Assembly: GCA_032690845.1 (NCBI GenBank)
Contig: CM064434.1
Span: 32,270,413-32,334,412, forward strand
Reading direction: 5' to 3'
DNA: 64,000 bases
Source: Eleusine coracana subsp. coracana
Lineage: Eukaryota; Streptophyta; Magnoliopsida; Poales; Poaceae
Part shown: in pieces, positions 1-10,520 of the stretch
Layout of the letters: each line of letters opens with the position of its first letter
How positions within the stretch are numbered: position 1 is the stretch's first letter
Translations under genes and position numbers: made by a program
Notes under the pieces: model-generated
Told to the model about the DNA's origin: nothing
Database searches by the model: none
The model's input: the letters and a program-made list of their open reading frames with translations, nothing else

Positions 1-39
1 AAGCTCCCTGAGTGTTGGAGAAGGTCCTGTCATACTCAT
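1..39 (-). pseudogene. Element B gag, first 13 codons
   Basis: The first codons of gag, running off the left edge. The start codon is the reverse complement of 37-39, and the short peptide matches the gag starts of D (27705) and C (30591), which share the TEPSPTLREL / TGPSPTLREL type beginning. Whether the rest of the frame is open cannot be seen. Confidence 0.7.
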
Positions 40-132
40 CCTGAAAATTCACACAAAACACAAAAACAAAAACAACTAGATAAGAAAGGATTAGACGTTA
101 GTAAAATATTAATAGTAAAAGAACTGGCTTGT

Positions 133-150
133 TCCCCGGCAACGGCACCA
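133..150 (-). promoter_or_regulatory. Element B primer binding site, tRNA-Asp type
   Basis: The reverse complement reads TGGCGCCGTTGCCGGGGA, the priming site I associate with Athila-type elements and tRNA-Asp. It lies 11 bp from the LTR edge at 162, the same layout as in C (30480-30497). Confidence 0.8.
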
Positions 151-425
151 GAAAATGAGCTTGTTGGTCGTAGTTATGCACCCACTTATACACCGCAAGA
201 GGACGGTGTACAGTTCTAGCTCTTTTTCCCTCAGAGTATGCCAAGGTTATCAAATCCACAAAAAACGAGCAGAACTATTACTATTAAAGGATTACTAACA
301 CATTGCAATGGTTAGGTTGGTGTGAATGATGACGGTGAGAGAGTAGTGGACGAATGTTATTGGAGATGTAACAGGATAATGAAGGATTCTCTCCTTAGGA
401 TTGGTTCACTAGCATGCAACCTTAT

Positions 426-1377
426 TGATGTGGACAAGGGTTCCCAATCTTCCGAAAGGTTCGAGATACGTTGATTTGGTCGGAGGCGACACACAAATCG
501 ATCTGGCTTCAGAACAACACGTTCTAAACCCCGCAATCATAGCACGACGTCTCCTCTAGTTATCAACCGTCCTAAAACGATTGACCTCACCGAGAAGGCT
601 AATCCCTGCCTGCGAATCAAGAGCACAAGCAATAACAAAGAAGAAGGCAACACAATTGCAGAGGTATTATGAATCTCACGAAGTTGGGGTCTCACAAACC
701 GTGATGACGGCGAAACTGTTATGAACAGAATAATCTAAGCAAAACCCAAACCCTAATGGTATGGCGGCGGCTGTATATGAAGACCCTAGGATCGTGTAAG
801 ACCCTCTGAATGCACCCCTAATTGGGCTCAACTAGATACAACGCCCAAAGGCCAAAAACAGGCGATGCAGCACCAAAACAGATTCTGGACTCTCTCTTGT
901 TTCGACGATTCCCGATGACTCCGGATGAATTTTGATATGATACCGGTGGCATTGGAAAGGTCTTCTTCTTATCTTTCCGTGCGTATGTAGAACATCAAAA
1001 TCCGAATCCGTATGCGTCCTGGGCCTCCGTTTTAGTGCAGACTGGTCCTGAACCCCAAAACAGACTTGAAGTCGGTTTTGGTTGGGCCTCCACCTTGGCT
1101 TCCACGTTCTTGCTGATCCTCCACGTCTCCAAGTCCTTCTCCCATCATCTCCTGGTCCTCTTCATGGTTTCTAATTACAATATAATTATTAGGTAGCAAT
1201 CTAATTACAATATAATTATTAGGTAGCAAACCATTCTCAAAAGTGACATATAATGAAGAATGTAGGAACGAGCTCACCTCTAAATTTAGTCGTCGTGCAC
1301 GAGCTCTAGTCATTGGACCTTGCAAGTCCAGAATTGGAGGAGTATTGCATGTATCATTAGGAGTGATGTCCTCATCA
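426..1377 (-). repeat. Element A 3' LTR
   Basis: 952 bp, bounded by TGATG and CATCA, homologous to 6987-7887. It is longer than the 5' LTR because of a 29-bp tandem duplication near 1171-1229 and an extra segment near 1001-1025. The pol reading frame continues into it and stops at 1032. Confidence 0.93.
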
Positions 1378-2462
1378 TCCTCCCCCTCTTGAAGTGGAGT
1401 CGTCCGTGACTCAAGCTCATTCTCTTCTCCCAAGTATGGTTTCAAATCTGAAATGTTAAAAGTAGGACTAACCCCGAACTCGGGAGGCAACTCAAGTTTG
1501 TATGCATTATCATTAATCTTCTCAATTATTTTGAAAGGACCATCAGCTCTAGGCATTAATTTAGACTTTCTCAAATCTGGAAATCTATCCTTTCTCATGT
1601 GTAACCATACTAAATCTCCTACATCAAGTTTTACTTCTTTTCTACCTTTACTACGAGCAATTTTATACTTTTCATTCATCTTTTCAATGCTAAGTCTAGT
1701 GGTCTCATGCATTTTCAAAATAAATTCAGCATGCTCCGTAGCATCAACATGAACTCTCTCATGAATAGGTAAAGGAAATATATCAAGTGGAGTACGGGGA
1801 TCAAAACCATACACTACCTTGAAAGGACTTACCTTGGTAGTAGAATGTGTTGCCCGATTATATGCAAACTCAACATGAGGCAAACATTCTTCCCATTGCT
1901 TCAAATTTTTCTTCAAAATAGCTCTCAACATAGTATCCAAAGTGCGGTTCACCACCTCAGTTTGTCCATCAGTTTGTGGGTGACAAGTTGTAGAAAACAA
2001 CAACTTTGTACCCAACTTATTCCAAAGCGTACGCCAAAAGTGACTCAAGAATTTTGCATCACAATCTGAAACAATAGTAGAAGGCATACCATGCAAACGT
2101 ACAATTTCTTTGAAAAAGAGGTCAGCAATATAACTAGCATCATCAGTCTTATGACACGGTATAAAGTGTGCCATCTTAGAAAATCTATCCACAACAACAA
2201 AAATACTATAACTCCCCCTCTTAGTCCTAGGCAGTCCTAAAACAAAGTCCATAGAAATATCCGCCCAAGGAATAGAAGGAACAGGAAGTGGCATGTATAA
2301 ACCATGTGGATTCAAGCGAGACTTAGCTTTTTGACATGTAGTGCAGCGAGCAACAAAACGCTCAACATCTTTCCTCATCCTTGGCCAAAAGAAGTGTGTG
2401 GCCAAAATATCCTCCGTCTTCTTGGCACCAAAATGACCCATCAATCCACCTCCATGCGCCTC
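1032..2462 (-). pseudogene. Element A integrase (C-terminal part of pol)
   Basis: Retroviral-type integrase that joins element cDNA to chromosomal DNA. The HHCC zinc-binding region is at residues 4-37 of the frame starting at 2444 (CTTC at 34-37). The catalytic triad is visible as D66, D127 and E163, a DD35E spacing. A basic C-terminal part and a PMTRARA motif follow near the end. No chromodomain is seen. The frame runs about 340 bases into the 3' LTR, so the last residues are LTR-encoded. It is separated from RNase H by one TAG at 2463-2465, where relatives have Gln as far as I recall, so this piece is part of a single polyprotein and not a separate gene. Confidence 0.88.
1378..1390 (-). promoter_or_regulatory. 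Element A 3' polypurine tract
   Basis: Directly next to the 3' LTR. On the minus strand it reads AAGAGGGGGAGGA, a typical plus-strand primer for LTR element replication. Confidence 0.85.
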
Positions 2463-3932
2463 CTATAACAACAAAAGACGAACGGAACCAACTGGAATGC
2501 ATAGGCGGTTAGCTCTAAACAAGAAGCCGTCAGTCAACACAAATTTATTCCACGCACGACCTTCTTTACAATGCAGCAATACATCTTTAAAATCAACATC
2601 AGCAGCATATTGTTCTTTAATTGCCTCAAGTCCAAAAATTCTACAATCAAGTTGAGACAATAAAGTGTAGCGCCTAGATAAAGCATCAGCGATCAGATTA
2701 TCCTTCCCTTTCTTATGTTTAATAATGTAAGGAAAAGACTCAATAAACTCAATCCATTTAGCATGTCTACGGTTCAAATTACATTGAGAACGAATATACT
2801 TAAGTGATTCATGATCAGAATCAATAACAAATTCTTTGGGCAACAAATAATGACGCCACGTCTCTAAACAACGTATAAGTGCATACAATTCCTTATCATA
2901 CGTGGAGTAATTCAAAACAGGCCCAGTAATTTTCTCACTAAAGTATGCAACAAGTTTACTATCTTGCATCAAAACACCACCAATGCCTATACCACTAGCA
3001 TCACATTCAAGCTCAAAAATCTTATCAAAATTAGGTAATTGCAGCAATGGTGCATGTGTAAGTTTATCCTTCAAAGCATCAAAAGACTCATGATGTACCT
3101 TACCCCAATGGAAATCAACGCCCTTCTTTGTCAACTCATGCAAAGGTGCAGCAATGGTGCTGAAATCTTTGACAAAGCGGCAGTAGAAACCTGCAAGACC
3201 AAGAAAACTCCTCACCTGTGTGATAGTTTTTGGTACAGGCCAGCTCTTTATGGCTTCAATCTTCGCCTCATCCACCTCAATTCCCTATGGAATCACAACA
3301 TAGCCAAGAAAAGAGACTCGATCCGTGCAAAAGATGCACTTCTCAAGGTTACCAAATAAACGTGCATCTCGTAAAGCATCAAAAACAGCACGCAAATGAT
3401 TCATATGTTCATCTATAGATTTGCTATAAATCAAGATATCATCAAAGTAAACTACCACAAATTTGCCAATGAAAGCTCTTAAAACGTCATTCATCAAGCG
3501 CATGAAAGTACTAGGTGCATTAGTTAACCCAAAAGGCATTACTAACCACTCATATAATCCAAATTTGGTTTTGAAAGTTGTTTTGCATTCGTCTCCAAGT
3601 TTCATTCTAATTTGATGGTAGCCACTACGCAAATCAATTTGATGCTCAATCCCTCTCAAAGGTGGCAATCCCGGGGGTATCTCAGCTGGAAAAACATCCT
3701 CATACTCCTGCAAAAGGTTAGTGACAGCAGGAGACAAAGCACTAGAAGGAATGTCATTAAGTGAAAACAAAGCTTCTTTGCATATCAAAGCATAGCAAAT
3801 ATCATCATTATCAGAAATTTCAGCAAGCTTAGATTTTGTTGCAAGACATGAACGACCTTGTAATTTAATTCCAGCACCCTTAGAACTTGAAGAATCATTA
3901 ACATTACTAGGTGTAAAATTAGAATTAATAGG
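2463..3932 (-). pseudogene. Element A reverse transcriptase and RNase H
   Basis: Copies RNA into DNA and degrades the RNA strand. The RT part (3285-3788) has the fingers/palm segment YHQIRMK, the [11 protein letters not shown] motif and the catalytic box VYFDDIL. The RNase H part (2463-3275) has the connection [31 protein letters not shown] and the [10 protein letters not shown] end. Two defects are clear. A TAG at 3285-3287 breaks the frame between RT and RNase H. Near 3630 the residues before YHQI are joined directly to an upstream linker, so roughly 80 residues of RT (the first conserved motifs) are missing in frame. The frame upstream (3789-3932) is open back to a stop at 3933. Non-functional. 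Confidence 0.88.
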
Positions 3933-4990
3933 CTATTGAATTTTAGGACCTTTATTTTTTAAACTAGCAGCTCTTTCTAAATCAGCTTGTACAATTTCAG
4001 CAGGGGTCATTGGTAACAAAGTAATTTTAGTTCCTTTATGCATAAATGTGTACTTATTACTTCTACCATGGTGTACAACATCATTATCAAATTCCCAAGG
4101 TCTACTGAATAAAAGTGAACATGCTTGCATGGGTACGACACCACAATCAACAGAATCCACATAAGAACCAATGGAAAAAGGAACTCTGCAAGTTTGTATT
4201 ACCTTAGCTTTTCCAGAGTCGTTTAACCACTGAATGTAGTATGGATATGGATGTGGGCATATGGTCAAAGCAAGCTTGTTGACCACATCAGAACTCACCA
4301 AGTTATTGCAGCTCCCTCCATCAATGATGACACGTGCTCGGCGGTTCTTGATGACGAAGAAAATCTGGAACAAGTTGTGGCGCTGCATCGTCGCGGGCTG
4401 ATGAACTTGAGTACTAAGGACACATTGAACAATAATGTTCATGTATCCCGTGGTGTCTCCGCCTCCAAGGACGAGGTCACTGCTGGTGGCAGCGACGTCC
4501 TCCTCCTCATCCTCCACGTCAGAGGTGCTCATGTAACCACCATCGTCTGTTGCCACATATGCCCACCTACTCGGACAATCTTTCTGCACATGACCAAGTC
4601 CATGGCAGCGGTGGCACTGAATCCCTGTAGTGCGCCCTGTCGAAGCAACAGAGGAGGCAGTACTAGCTGGTACCTGCACAGAAGTTTTACCTGAGTGCAT
4701 AGAAGGTGCAGGGGCTGATTTTGGGGCTGCTGGTGGGGGCGGTCGGAAAGATGGCCTGGGCAGCCCTGAAGTCCCCGTCGAGCGTGGGGGGTAGGAGTTC
4801 CTTGACTTGCTGTAATCCTCAAAAGCCTGGAAATGTCTCTGTGATTCTTTCTCTGCAAGCATAGCGTACTGGAAACACTGGGTGAGGGTATAATATTATT
4901 TATAACCAAGAATGTCCTGAAATTGTTTTCTTAAACCAGAATAAAAGCGACAAATCTGATCCTCTACTTTTTCAACTACGGCACAACGAA
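3933..4990 (-). pseudogene. Element A gag C-terminus (zinc knuckle) and protease
   Basis: The frame 3933-4862 holds a CX2CX4HX4C knuckle (CHRCHGLGHVQKDC) that packages element RNA, an acidic linker, and an aspartic protease with active-site motif IDGGS inside VIIDGGSCNNLV. It ends at a TAG at 3933-3935 before the RT frame. Upstream, the same frame continues to about 5030 but contains a TAA near 4894. With 4991-5773 it formed one gag-pol frame. Confidence 0.85.
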
Positions 4991-5773
4991 TCAAACCCTT
5001 CTGAAGCTCACTAAAGTACTCCTGAAAACAGTTTTATCTCCTTGTTCTAAACGCTGCAGTTTATTACGAATCTCTCTATAAAAAGAAGGAGGAACAAAAC
5101 GATCACGCATTGCTACCTTAAGTTCTTCCCAAGTAGTAGGCAAATCTGTTTCAGCAGCTAGACCACTCCACCAAACAATAGCAAAGTCCTTAAACTCACT
5201 AGTATCTTGTCTAACTCTATGTTGTTCAGGAACAAGGTGGGCATTAAATTTTTGTTCTACAGTCATCTCCCAATCAAGATAAACATCACCATCATACTGA
5301 CCCGAAAACGAAGGAATTGAAAACTTAGTTTTAGCATACGGGTCATCTGGAGCATAGTTACCGTGTGAACGACGATTATAGTTATGGAAATCACCCATAC
5401 CTTGAGTATTATGGTGCAAACGACGTCATAATCTTGCGGTCCTTGTAGCTGATCTATCCACGGTGCCATCAGCCTTATACACCGTGTCTTCATCATGGAC
5501 ATCGTCAACATCGTGGTTATTAGTGTTTGTATCATTGGTCTTGGGGGTGGTCTCCAACGCGACAACCTGATCGGTTAACTTAGAGACCCGCTTCTCCAAC
5601 CACTCGATGCTTTCTCCGATGTGAAGCTTGCTGACCACATCAGTAACGGCTCTGGTGATCCTCTCTGCCAAATCACTCTAAGCAGCCTGCAAAGCCTTCT
5701 GGAGCTGCTCTTGGCTCACGCACTCAGCAAATTGTGAGGGGGAAGCCAGCTCTTCGTCATCACTTCCTGCCAT
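4991..5773 (-). pseudogene. Element A gag N-terminal and capsid part
   Basis: Structural protein of the virus-like particle. The probable start is the ATG at 5771-5773 (MAGSDDEELASPSQ). A coiled-coil-like stretch at 5560-5670 is followed by the retrotransposon gag core with the YLDWEMTVEQKF and IVWWSGL motifs. Defects are a TAG at 5678-5680, a TGA at 5426-5428 in an Arg position, and a one-base frameshift near 5035 that puts the downstream part in another frame. Confidence 0.83.
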
Positions 5774-6969
5774 CACAAACACCAAAACAGGAAACAAACA
5801 GTGAAAGTTATCCCTACAAAACAACTAAGCAGTAGTGCCTCTCAACACAGGAAAAGGAAACACCTTACAAAGTTCTTGCAAAGTTCTAAAAAACAAAGCA
5901 AAGGATACCAGGGAGGTGTGTTCCATGATTGCAAGGGTCACAAAAGAACCTATGTGCTGTCCAGAAGAAATATGTAGAGCTAGGAAGGCCAAATATATAT
6001 ATATGTGAGTGGAACACAAATCAAAAACAGATAGTAAAGCTGAATAAGTGCCCAAGTAACTTGTCCCTATCTGGTGGTCTAAGTATGTCCTAGAACAGTA
6101 GTGATAGCAAAGTAGAAACAAGGAGATAAAGGCACACAGGCGATAACAGGGGGCTAGGTGCAAAACAGCCAAATCCAGAAAGTGCAGGGGGCTAGATGTA
6201 GCACTAGTAGAAATCCCAAATTTCTTTTTTTTGATATTTTTCTCCAACTCACTAACAATGGGGGAGAATTCACAAAAAATTTCAGCTCAAACAGAGGTAG
6301 GATGTGGCCTACAGAAAATCTTGAAGTTCCAGAAAACGTCAGGTTTCAACTTAAATCAATTTTTTCTTTATCTTCCTGATTTCTTTGAATTTTTTGACGA
6401 GAGCACACAGGGCATAGCGAAGTGTTGGTATGCTCAACTTTGAGTCAAGAATCTCCTGTAAAAATTTCAGCCAAAACGGACAACCGAGCGAAAAGTTATT
6501 CCCGTTTTACCGAAGAGGAGTCGGAGTCGGTTTTCCAGAAACCCGACTCGGGTTAGGGGTCGGGTTTGGAATCGGGTAGGATTTTTTTTTGGCGGCGTGG
6601 ATGCAGCGGAAAGTGGAATTTGTGGAGATTGGTCTGAGGTGTTTGAGGGTGGGTTTAGGGTGGGATTAGAGTGGGTGTATCGATCAATCAACCCTAGCAC
6701 ACAAAGCCGATAGAACAGAGGATGGTGAAGGGGATGACGACTAGGGTTGCAAGGGAAACACTACTCATGACAAAAACACAAACTAAACCAGCGACTAAAC
6801 AAGAACTAGGGCACAAACTCAACACTATAGACTCTGAAATTGAAATATGCAAAGGCTAAACACGTGGTTATGGGCTTAGGGGAATTTTTTTGTTTGGCTT
6901 TTCTGTGGATGATAGGATGAACACAAAACAAAATTAACTAAGGGTAGTGTGAACCTGATGGTGCACCTG
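5774..6969 (-). other. Element A leader, non-coding
   Basis: About 1.2 kb between the primer binding site and gag. Short open frames occur (for example 5825-6247), but none has recognisable homology or conservation between family members visible here. I regard it as untranslated leader. Confidence 0.6.
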
Positions 6970-6985
6970 AAGCTCTGATTACCAC
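6970..6985 (-). promoter_or_regulatory. Element A primer binding site, tRNA-iMet type
   Basis: On the minus strand it reads TGGTAATCAGAGCTTC, one base different (an extra A) from the TGGTATCAGAGC signature of initiator-tRNA-Met priming, 1-2 bp from the 5' LTR edge. Confidence 0.82.
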
Positions 6986-6986
6986 T

Positions 6987-7887
6987 TGATGTGTACAAGG
7001 GTTCCCGATGTTCCGAAAGGTTTGAGATACGTTGATTTGGTCGGAGGCGACACACAAATCGATCCGGCTTCAGAACAACACGTTCTAAACCCCGCAATCG
7101 CAGCACGACGTCTCCTCTGGTTATCAACCGTCCTAAAACGATTGACCTCGCCGAGAAGGCTAATCCCTGCCTGCGAATCAAGAACACAAGCAAGAATAAA
7201 GAAGAAGGCAACACAATTGCAGATGTATTATGAATCTCACGAAGTTGGGCTCTCACAAACCGTGATGACGGTGAAACTGTTATGAACAGAATAATCTAAG
7301 CAAAACCCGAACCCTAATGGTGCGGTGGTGTCTGTATATGAAGACCCTAGGGTTGTGCAAGACCCTCTGAACGCGCCCCTAATTGGGCTCAACTAGATAC
7401 AAAGCCCAAAGGCCAAAAACAGGCGACGCAGCACCGAAACAGATTCTGGACTCTCTCTTGTTTTGACGATTCCTGATGACTCCGGATGAATTTTTATATG
7501 AGACCGGTGGCATTGGAAAGGTCTTCTTCTTATCTTTCCGTGCATATGTAGAACATCCAAATCCTTCTGTTTTAGTGCAGACTGATCCTGAACCCCAAAA
7601 CAGACTCGAAGTCGGTTTTGGTTGGGCCTCCACCTTGGCTTCCACGTCCTTGCTGATCCTCCACGTCTCCAAGTCCTTCTCCCATCATCTCCTGGTCCTC
7701 TCCATGGTTCCTAATTACAATATAATCATTAGGTAGCAAACCATTCTCAAAAGTGACGTATAATAAAGAATGTAGGAACGAGCTCACCTCTAACTTTTGT
7801 CGTCATGCACGAGCTCTAGTCATTGGACCTTGCAAGTCCAGAATTGGAGGAGTGTTGCATGTATCATTAGGAGTGATGTACTCATCA
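6987..7887 (-). repeat. Element A 5' LTR
   Basis: 901 bp, TGATG...CATCA, homologous to 426-1377 with scattered substitutions and two length differences. It drives transcription to the left. I could not place a TATA box with confidence. Confidence 0.93.
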
Positions 7888-8743
7888 CTTATTCTTATCA
7901 ACTCGAGTGATGACTCTAATATTCTACAAGACATGGTGGTTTCGTTCACCCCGGCTGTCACTACAGAGGTTATTAGCTCCCCACTGGTTTCTTGCACTAT
8001 GCAATGGGCAAAAGTGTATTGGCCTATATACTAATGAAAGGGATAAATGGATGCGCAATTAAGTTCATCACATAGATTAAATTCATCAAGAGAATATCAA
8101 TAAGTATGAGAGTTACATGACTAGATCCCCGCAATAGAGAAGAGAATATGAGACTACTCGCTCATCCTCCTGCTAAACATAGCATAGGGATGAGAAATAG
8201 CGCTAGAACGCGCACGAGCCCATCGGCGCAAGCGTTGTGCCGATCAGCGCGACTTCCCTTCTGGTGGTTCTCATCGATGTTGACCAACCGCCGCCGCCAA
8301 TATCCTAGAACCCTAGTTCTAACAACTCAATATCATGATCGTCATCTCTCCTGTTGCTTCCTTAGCTCTTGATAGTTATCTTCCTTTTATACTTGACGGG
8401 ATTAGGTCAACTTCCACCGACTCAGACTCTATTGGGCTGGGCCTTCATTTTTCCCAGACTTGGGCTTGTCTTCGTCATCTTTTCCTCCTGCACCGATCGG
8501 TGCTGCATTGGAGCCAATCGGCGCGGCCAAGTATCTAGCCCATCTCCGTTGCTCTTTGGTTCCATATCCATAATTGCCCTGTTTTACACCTGTTTTCTGC
8601 AATTACATCCAAAATAGAACAACTACAAATATATGCAAACATGGGGTTAATTATTAGTCCAAACTTCCAAATAACAACATAAAACGTCCCTTTTTGGTAG
8701 ATAAAATGGATAGCTAGAAACCACCAACAACAACATTTTAGTG

Positions 8744-8820
8744 TTTGCCGAGTGTCAGATCGAAGACACTCGGCAAATGCTCACCCTTTGCCAAGTGTTA
8801 AATGAAATACACTCGGCAAA
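8744..8820. repeat. CACTA-like subterminal repeats
   Basis: Two inverted pairs of a 12-13-bp motif: TTTGCCGAGTGTC at 8744, GACACTCGGCAAA at 8765, TTTGCCAAGTGTT near 8787 and ACACTCGGCAAA at 8809. Such motifs are typical of ends of grass CACTA elements. No terminal CACTA sequence remains, probably because B inserted here at 8730. It does not match the subterminal repeats of H (48340-48604). Confidence 0.5.
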
Positions 8821-9047
8821 TCTCCCACTATTGCTGAATTTTGATGCCATTACATTAGCAAAGAAAAATATCTTGAGATAAATATATATCAATCGGCTAA
8901 ATTCACACACGTTGTTCATGCAATGTGTCGTATAATAACTGGATCAGAATCTTGTACATTGAGGTGAAAGATTATAACAGTCTAATCAAATTTGTATTAG
9001 GCACCCGGAGTATGTTTTAGTTAGTGAGTGTCTTGTACGATGACCCA
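8821..9047. other. No gene seen
   Basis: AT-rich sequence between the CACTA-like repeats and the gag fragment. I see no coding region or repeat in it. Confidence 0.5.
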
Positions 9048-9610
9048 TCAATCACAATCAACAATAGTCGTGAGGCACGTGGGAGGTGGAGGTAGAGATC
9101 GAGAGAATGTGGTCTTGATCATGGCTAGGCCGGCCACTTCTTCATCATTGTTTGAGGAAGAGGATGTGTCACTTGAGTTATCACTTGTCCACTCTCCAAT
9201 AAGGGCCTTGCGTGAGAACTTCATCTTGTAATCTTTGGCTTGTCCTTTGCCTTTGCCTTTGCTCTTGTCCTTGTTGAAGTACCTCTTCTTCTTTTGCTTG
9301 GCTTTGGGGGTATTGAGTCTTGGGGCTGGAAACCTTCTTTCTTTGGCTTGGGGCAATCCTGAACAAAGTGATTCTTGGAGCCATAGTTGAAGCACTTGCC
9401 TTTGGACTTGGATGCAAACTTGTTCTTGAAGGTCCTCATCTTGTTCATGAGAAGAGCCAAGTCCTCACTCAAGTTATCTTCATCATCAACATCATCATCG
9501 TCATCAACTTCTTCTTCTTCAATCACTACCTTCTTCTTACTCTTCTTGCTCTTGTCAGGCTCTTGCTTCTCAGCTTGAAGAGCTAGGTTGGATGGTTGTG
9601 GATCATCCAA
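9048..9610 (-). pseudogene. Copia-type gag fragment with zinc knuckle
   Basis: C-terminal part of a retrotransposon gag. The frame 9221-9610 has a Lys/Glu/Asp-rich segment and the knuckle CFNYGSKNHFVQDC, where Tyr stands in place of the second Cys. A frameshift near 9330 moves to the frame 9048-9395, with a KGKGKGQAKDYKMKF basic run, the ALIGEW motif and a Ser/Asp-rich tail, typical of grass Copia gag proteins as I know them. No protease, integrase or RT follows to the left, so only a piece survives. No start codon or LTR could be assigned. Confidence 0.7.
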
Positions 9611-10194
9611 ATCCGACTGAGGTTTCAGAAGGATGGCACCTTCCCTGACTCCTCATTGGACCACTCTCGCCGGAGTGCCGGTCCCTCCTACCACCAAGTA
9701 GAGTTCTCGCACACGAGCCCGCAATCACTCCCAAAGTGAAGACACAGTTGCGTCAATGCTGCCACCAAGGCACAAGCTCGCCTCCCTCGAGAACTTGCCG
9801 GACTCCTCGAGCTGACACGGGCGCTCACTAGCGATGCCCCTTTTACCGGCGGGTTCAAACCGGGTACAAACATGTGACGGCCTTCACAACCGATCATGAT
9901 AGCTCGATCACCGATACCTAACCGATCTAGGTCTCACCATAGACCAAGAGTAACAATCTAGATCACAATCTCAAGGACACCCTAGCCATAGATGTGTATA
10001 AATGCTCAAGTTACTCTCTCTAGCACTCTCAAGATATCCAATATCCTCTCCTAGTGCTCCTCTCTTTTCATCTTGGCTCCTACCAAATGCTCCTTGGTAT
10101 TCCACTGGCCAAGAGTGGTCTCCAAGACCCCAGCAACAAAGTTATATAGGTTCCAACCTCTAACTAGTCATTGGTCCATGAAATCACCTTTCCT
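9611..10194. other. LTR-retrotransposon-derived non-coding DNA
   Basis: No coding region recognised. Its position upstream of the gag fragment suggests leader or LTR of the same degenerate element, but I found no primer binding site or terminal inverted repeat to prove it. Confidence 0.4.
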
Positions 10195-10520
10195 GACGTA
10201 CAAACCATATAGTCTGGTCTATGCCAGACTGGACCGTCCGATCACTCTGTAATGGCTCCTCTAGAACTGATAGCTCCCTCTCCTCGGGTGATCTCCCGGA
10301 CCATCCGATCACTTCATTTGTGTCCATTTCAGAGAGCACCCATTTCTGCACCTCTTTGTCCATGCTCCCATCCATACAGACCAGATCGTCCGGTCTGCTG
10401 ACCGTATCATCCGATCAGTATGGGCCTATGCGCTGACAGACTCCTCGTAGACTGCTCTCTGATCTCCTAGTGACCATACAGTCCGGTCTCCACTAACCTC
10501 TCTGTCCGGTCACTTTGTCC
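10195..10520. repeat. Cluster of GTCCGATC / GTCCGGTC motifs
   Basis: Within 320 bp there are about eight variants of a short motif: for example ACCGTCCGATCA near 10228, ACCATCCGATCA near 10299, ATCGTCCGGTCTG near 10385, ATCATCCGATCAG near 10406, CAGTCCGGTCTC near 10480 and TGTCCGGTCAC near 10502. Several come in pairs about 21-24 bp apart. This resembles in design, though not exactly in sequence, the paired palindromes of the B/C/D family. Confidence 0.6.

Larger units (their letters stand above)
426..7887 (-). mobile_element. Element A, chromovirus-like Ty3/gypsy retrotransposon
   Basis: A complete 7,462-bp element on the minus strand. Its ends are the inverted repeat TGATG...CATCA and it is flanked by a perfect 5-bp duplication, cttat (421-425 and 7888-7892). 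The empty site can be read in the related LTR of D near 19010, which confirms the insertion point. From right to left it has the 5' LTR, a tRNA-iMet-type primer site, leader, gag, protease, RT, RNase H, integrase, polypurine tract and 3' LTR. Order PR-RT-RH-IN and the sequence style fit the chromovirus branch; no chromodomain is visible. Several stops, frameshifts and an RT deletion make it non-functional. Confidence 0.93.
1..8729 (-). mobile_element. Element B, Athila-like Ty3/gypsy, partial (5' end only)
   Basis: Only the 5' end of this minus-strand element is in the window: gag start, leader, primer binding site and 5' LTR. Everything further 3' lies beyond the left edge. It belongs to the same family as C and D: the leader and LTR align closely with 27660-28526 and with the reverse complement of 29440-30600. 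Element A (426-7887) is inserted in its LTR. The LTR ends in the family terminus (reverse complement of TGTTGG...) at 8729; the 5 bases after it (acaac) would be the target duplication, but the partner lies outside the window. Confidence 0.85.
162..8729 (-). repeat. Element B 5' LTR, split by element A
   Basis: LTR of about 1.1 kb when A and one copy of its target duplication are removed (162-425 joined to 7893-8729). It ends in the TGTTGG/CCAACA inverted repeat. It carries two pairs of the GATCGG palindrome (8218/8239 and 8492/8513), each spaced 21 bp. By homology with C the TATA-like box is near 8388-8395 on the minus strand. Confidence 0.85.

Noticed and set aside
5825..6247. 140-codon minus-strand ORF in element A
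   Set aside because: Lies in the leader, hydrophobic by composition, no domain and no conserved counterpart seen.
8744..8820. Left terminus of CACTA element H
   Set aside because: The subterminal motif (TTTGCCGAGTGTC) differs from that at H's right end, so it belongs to another CACTA family.
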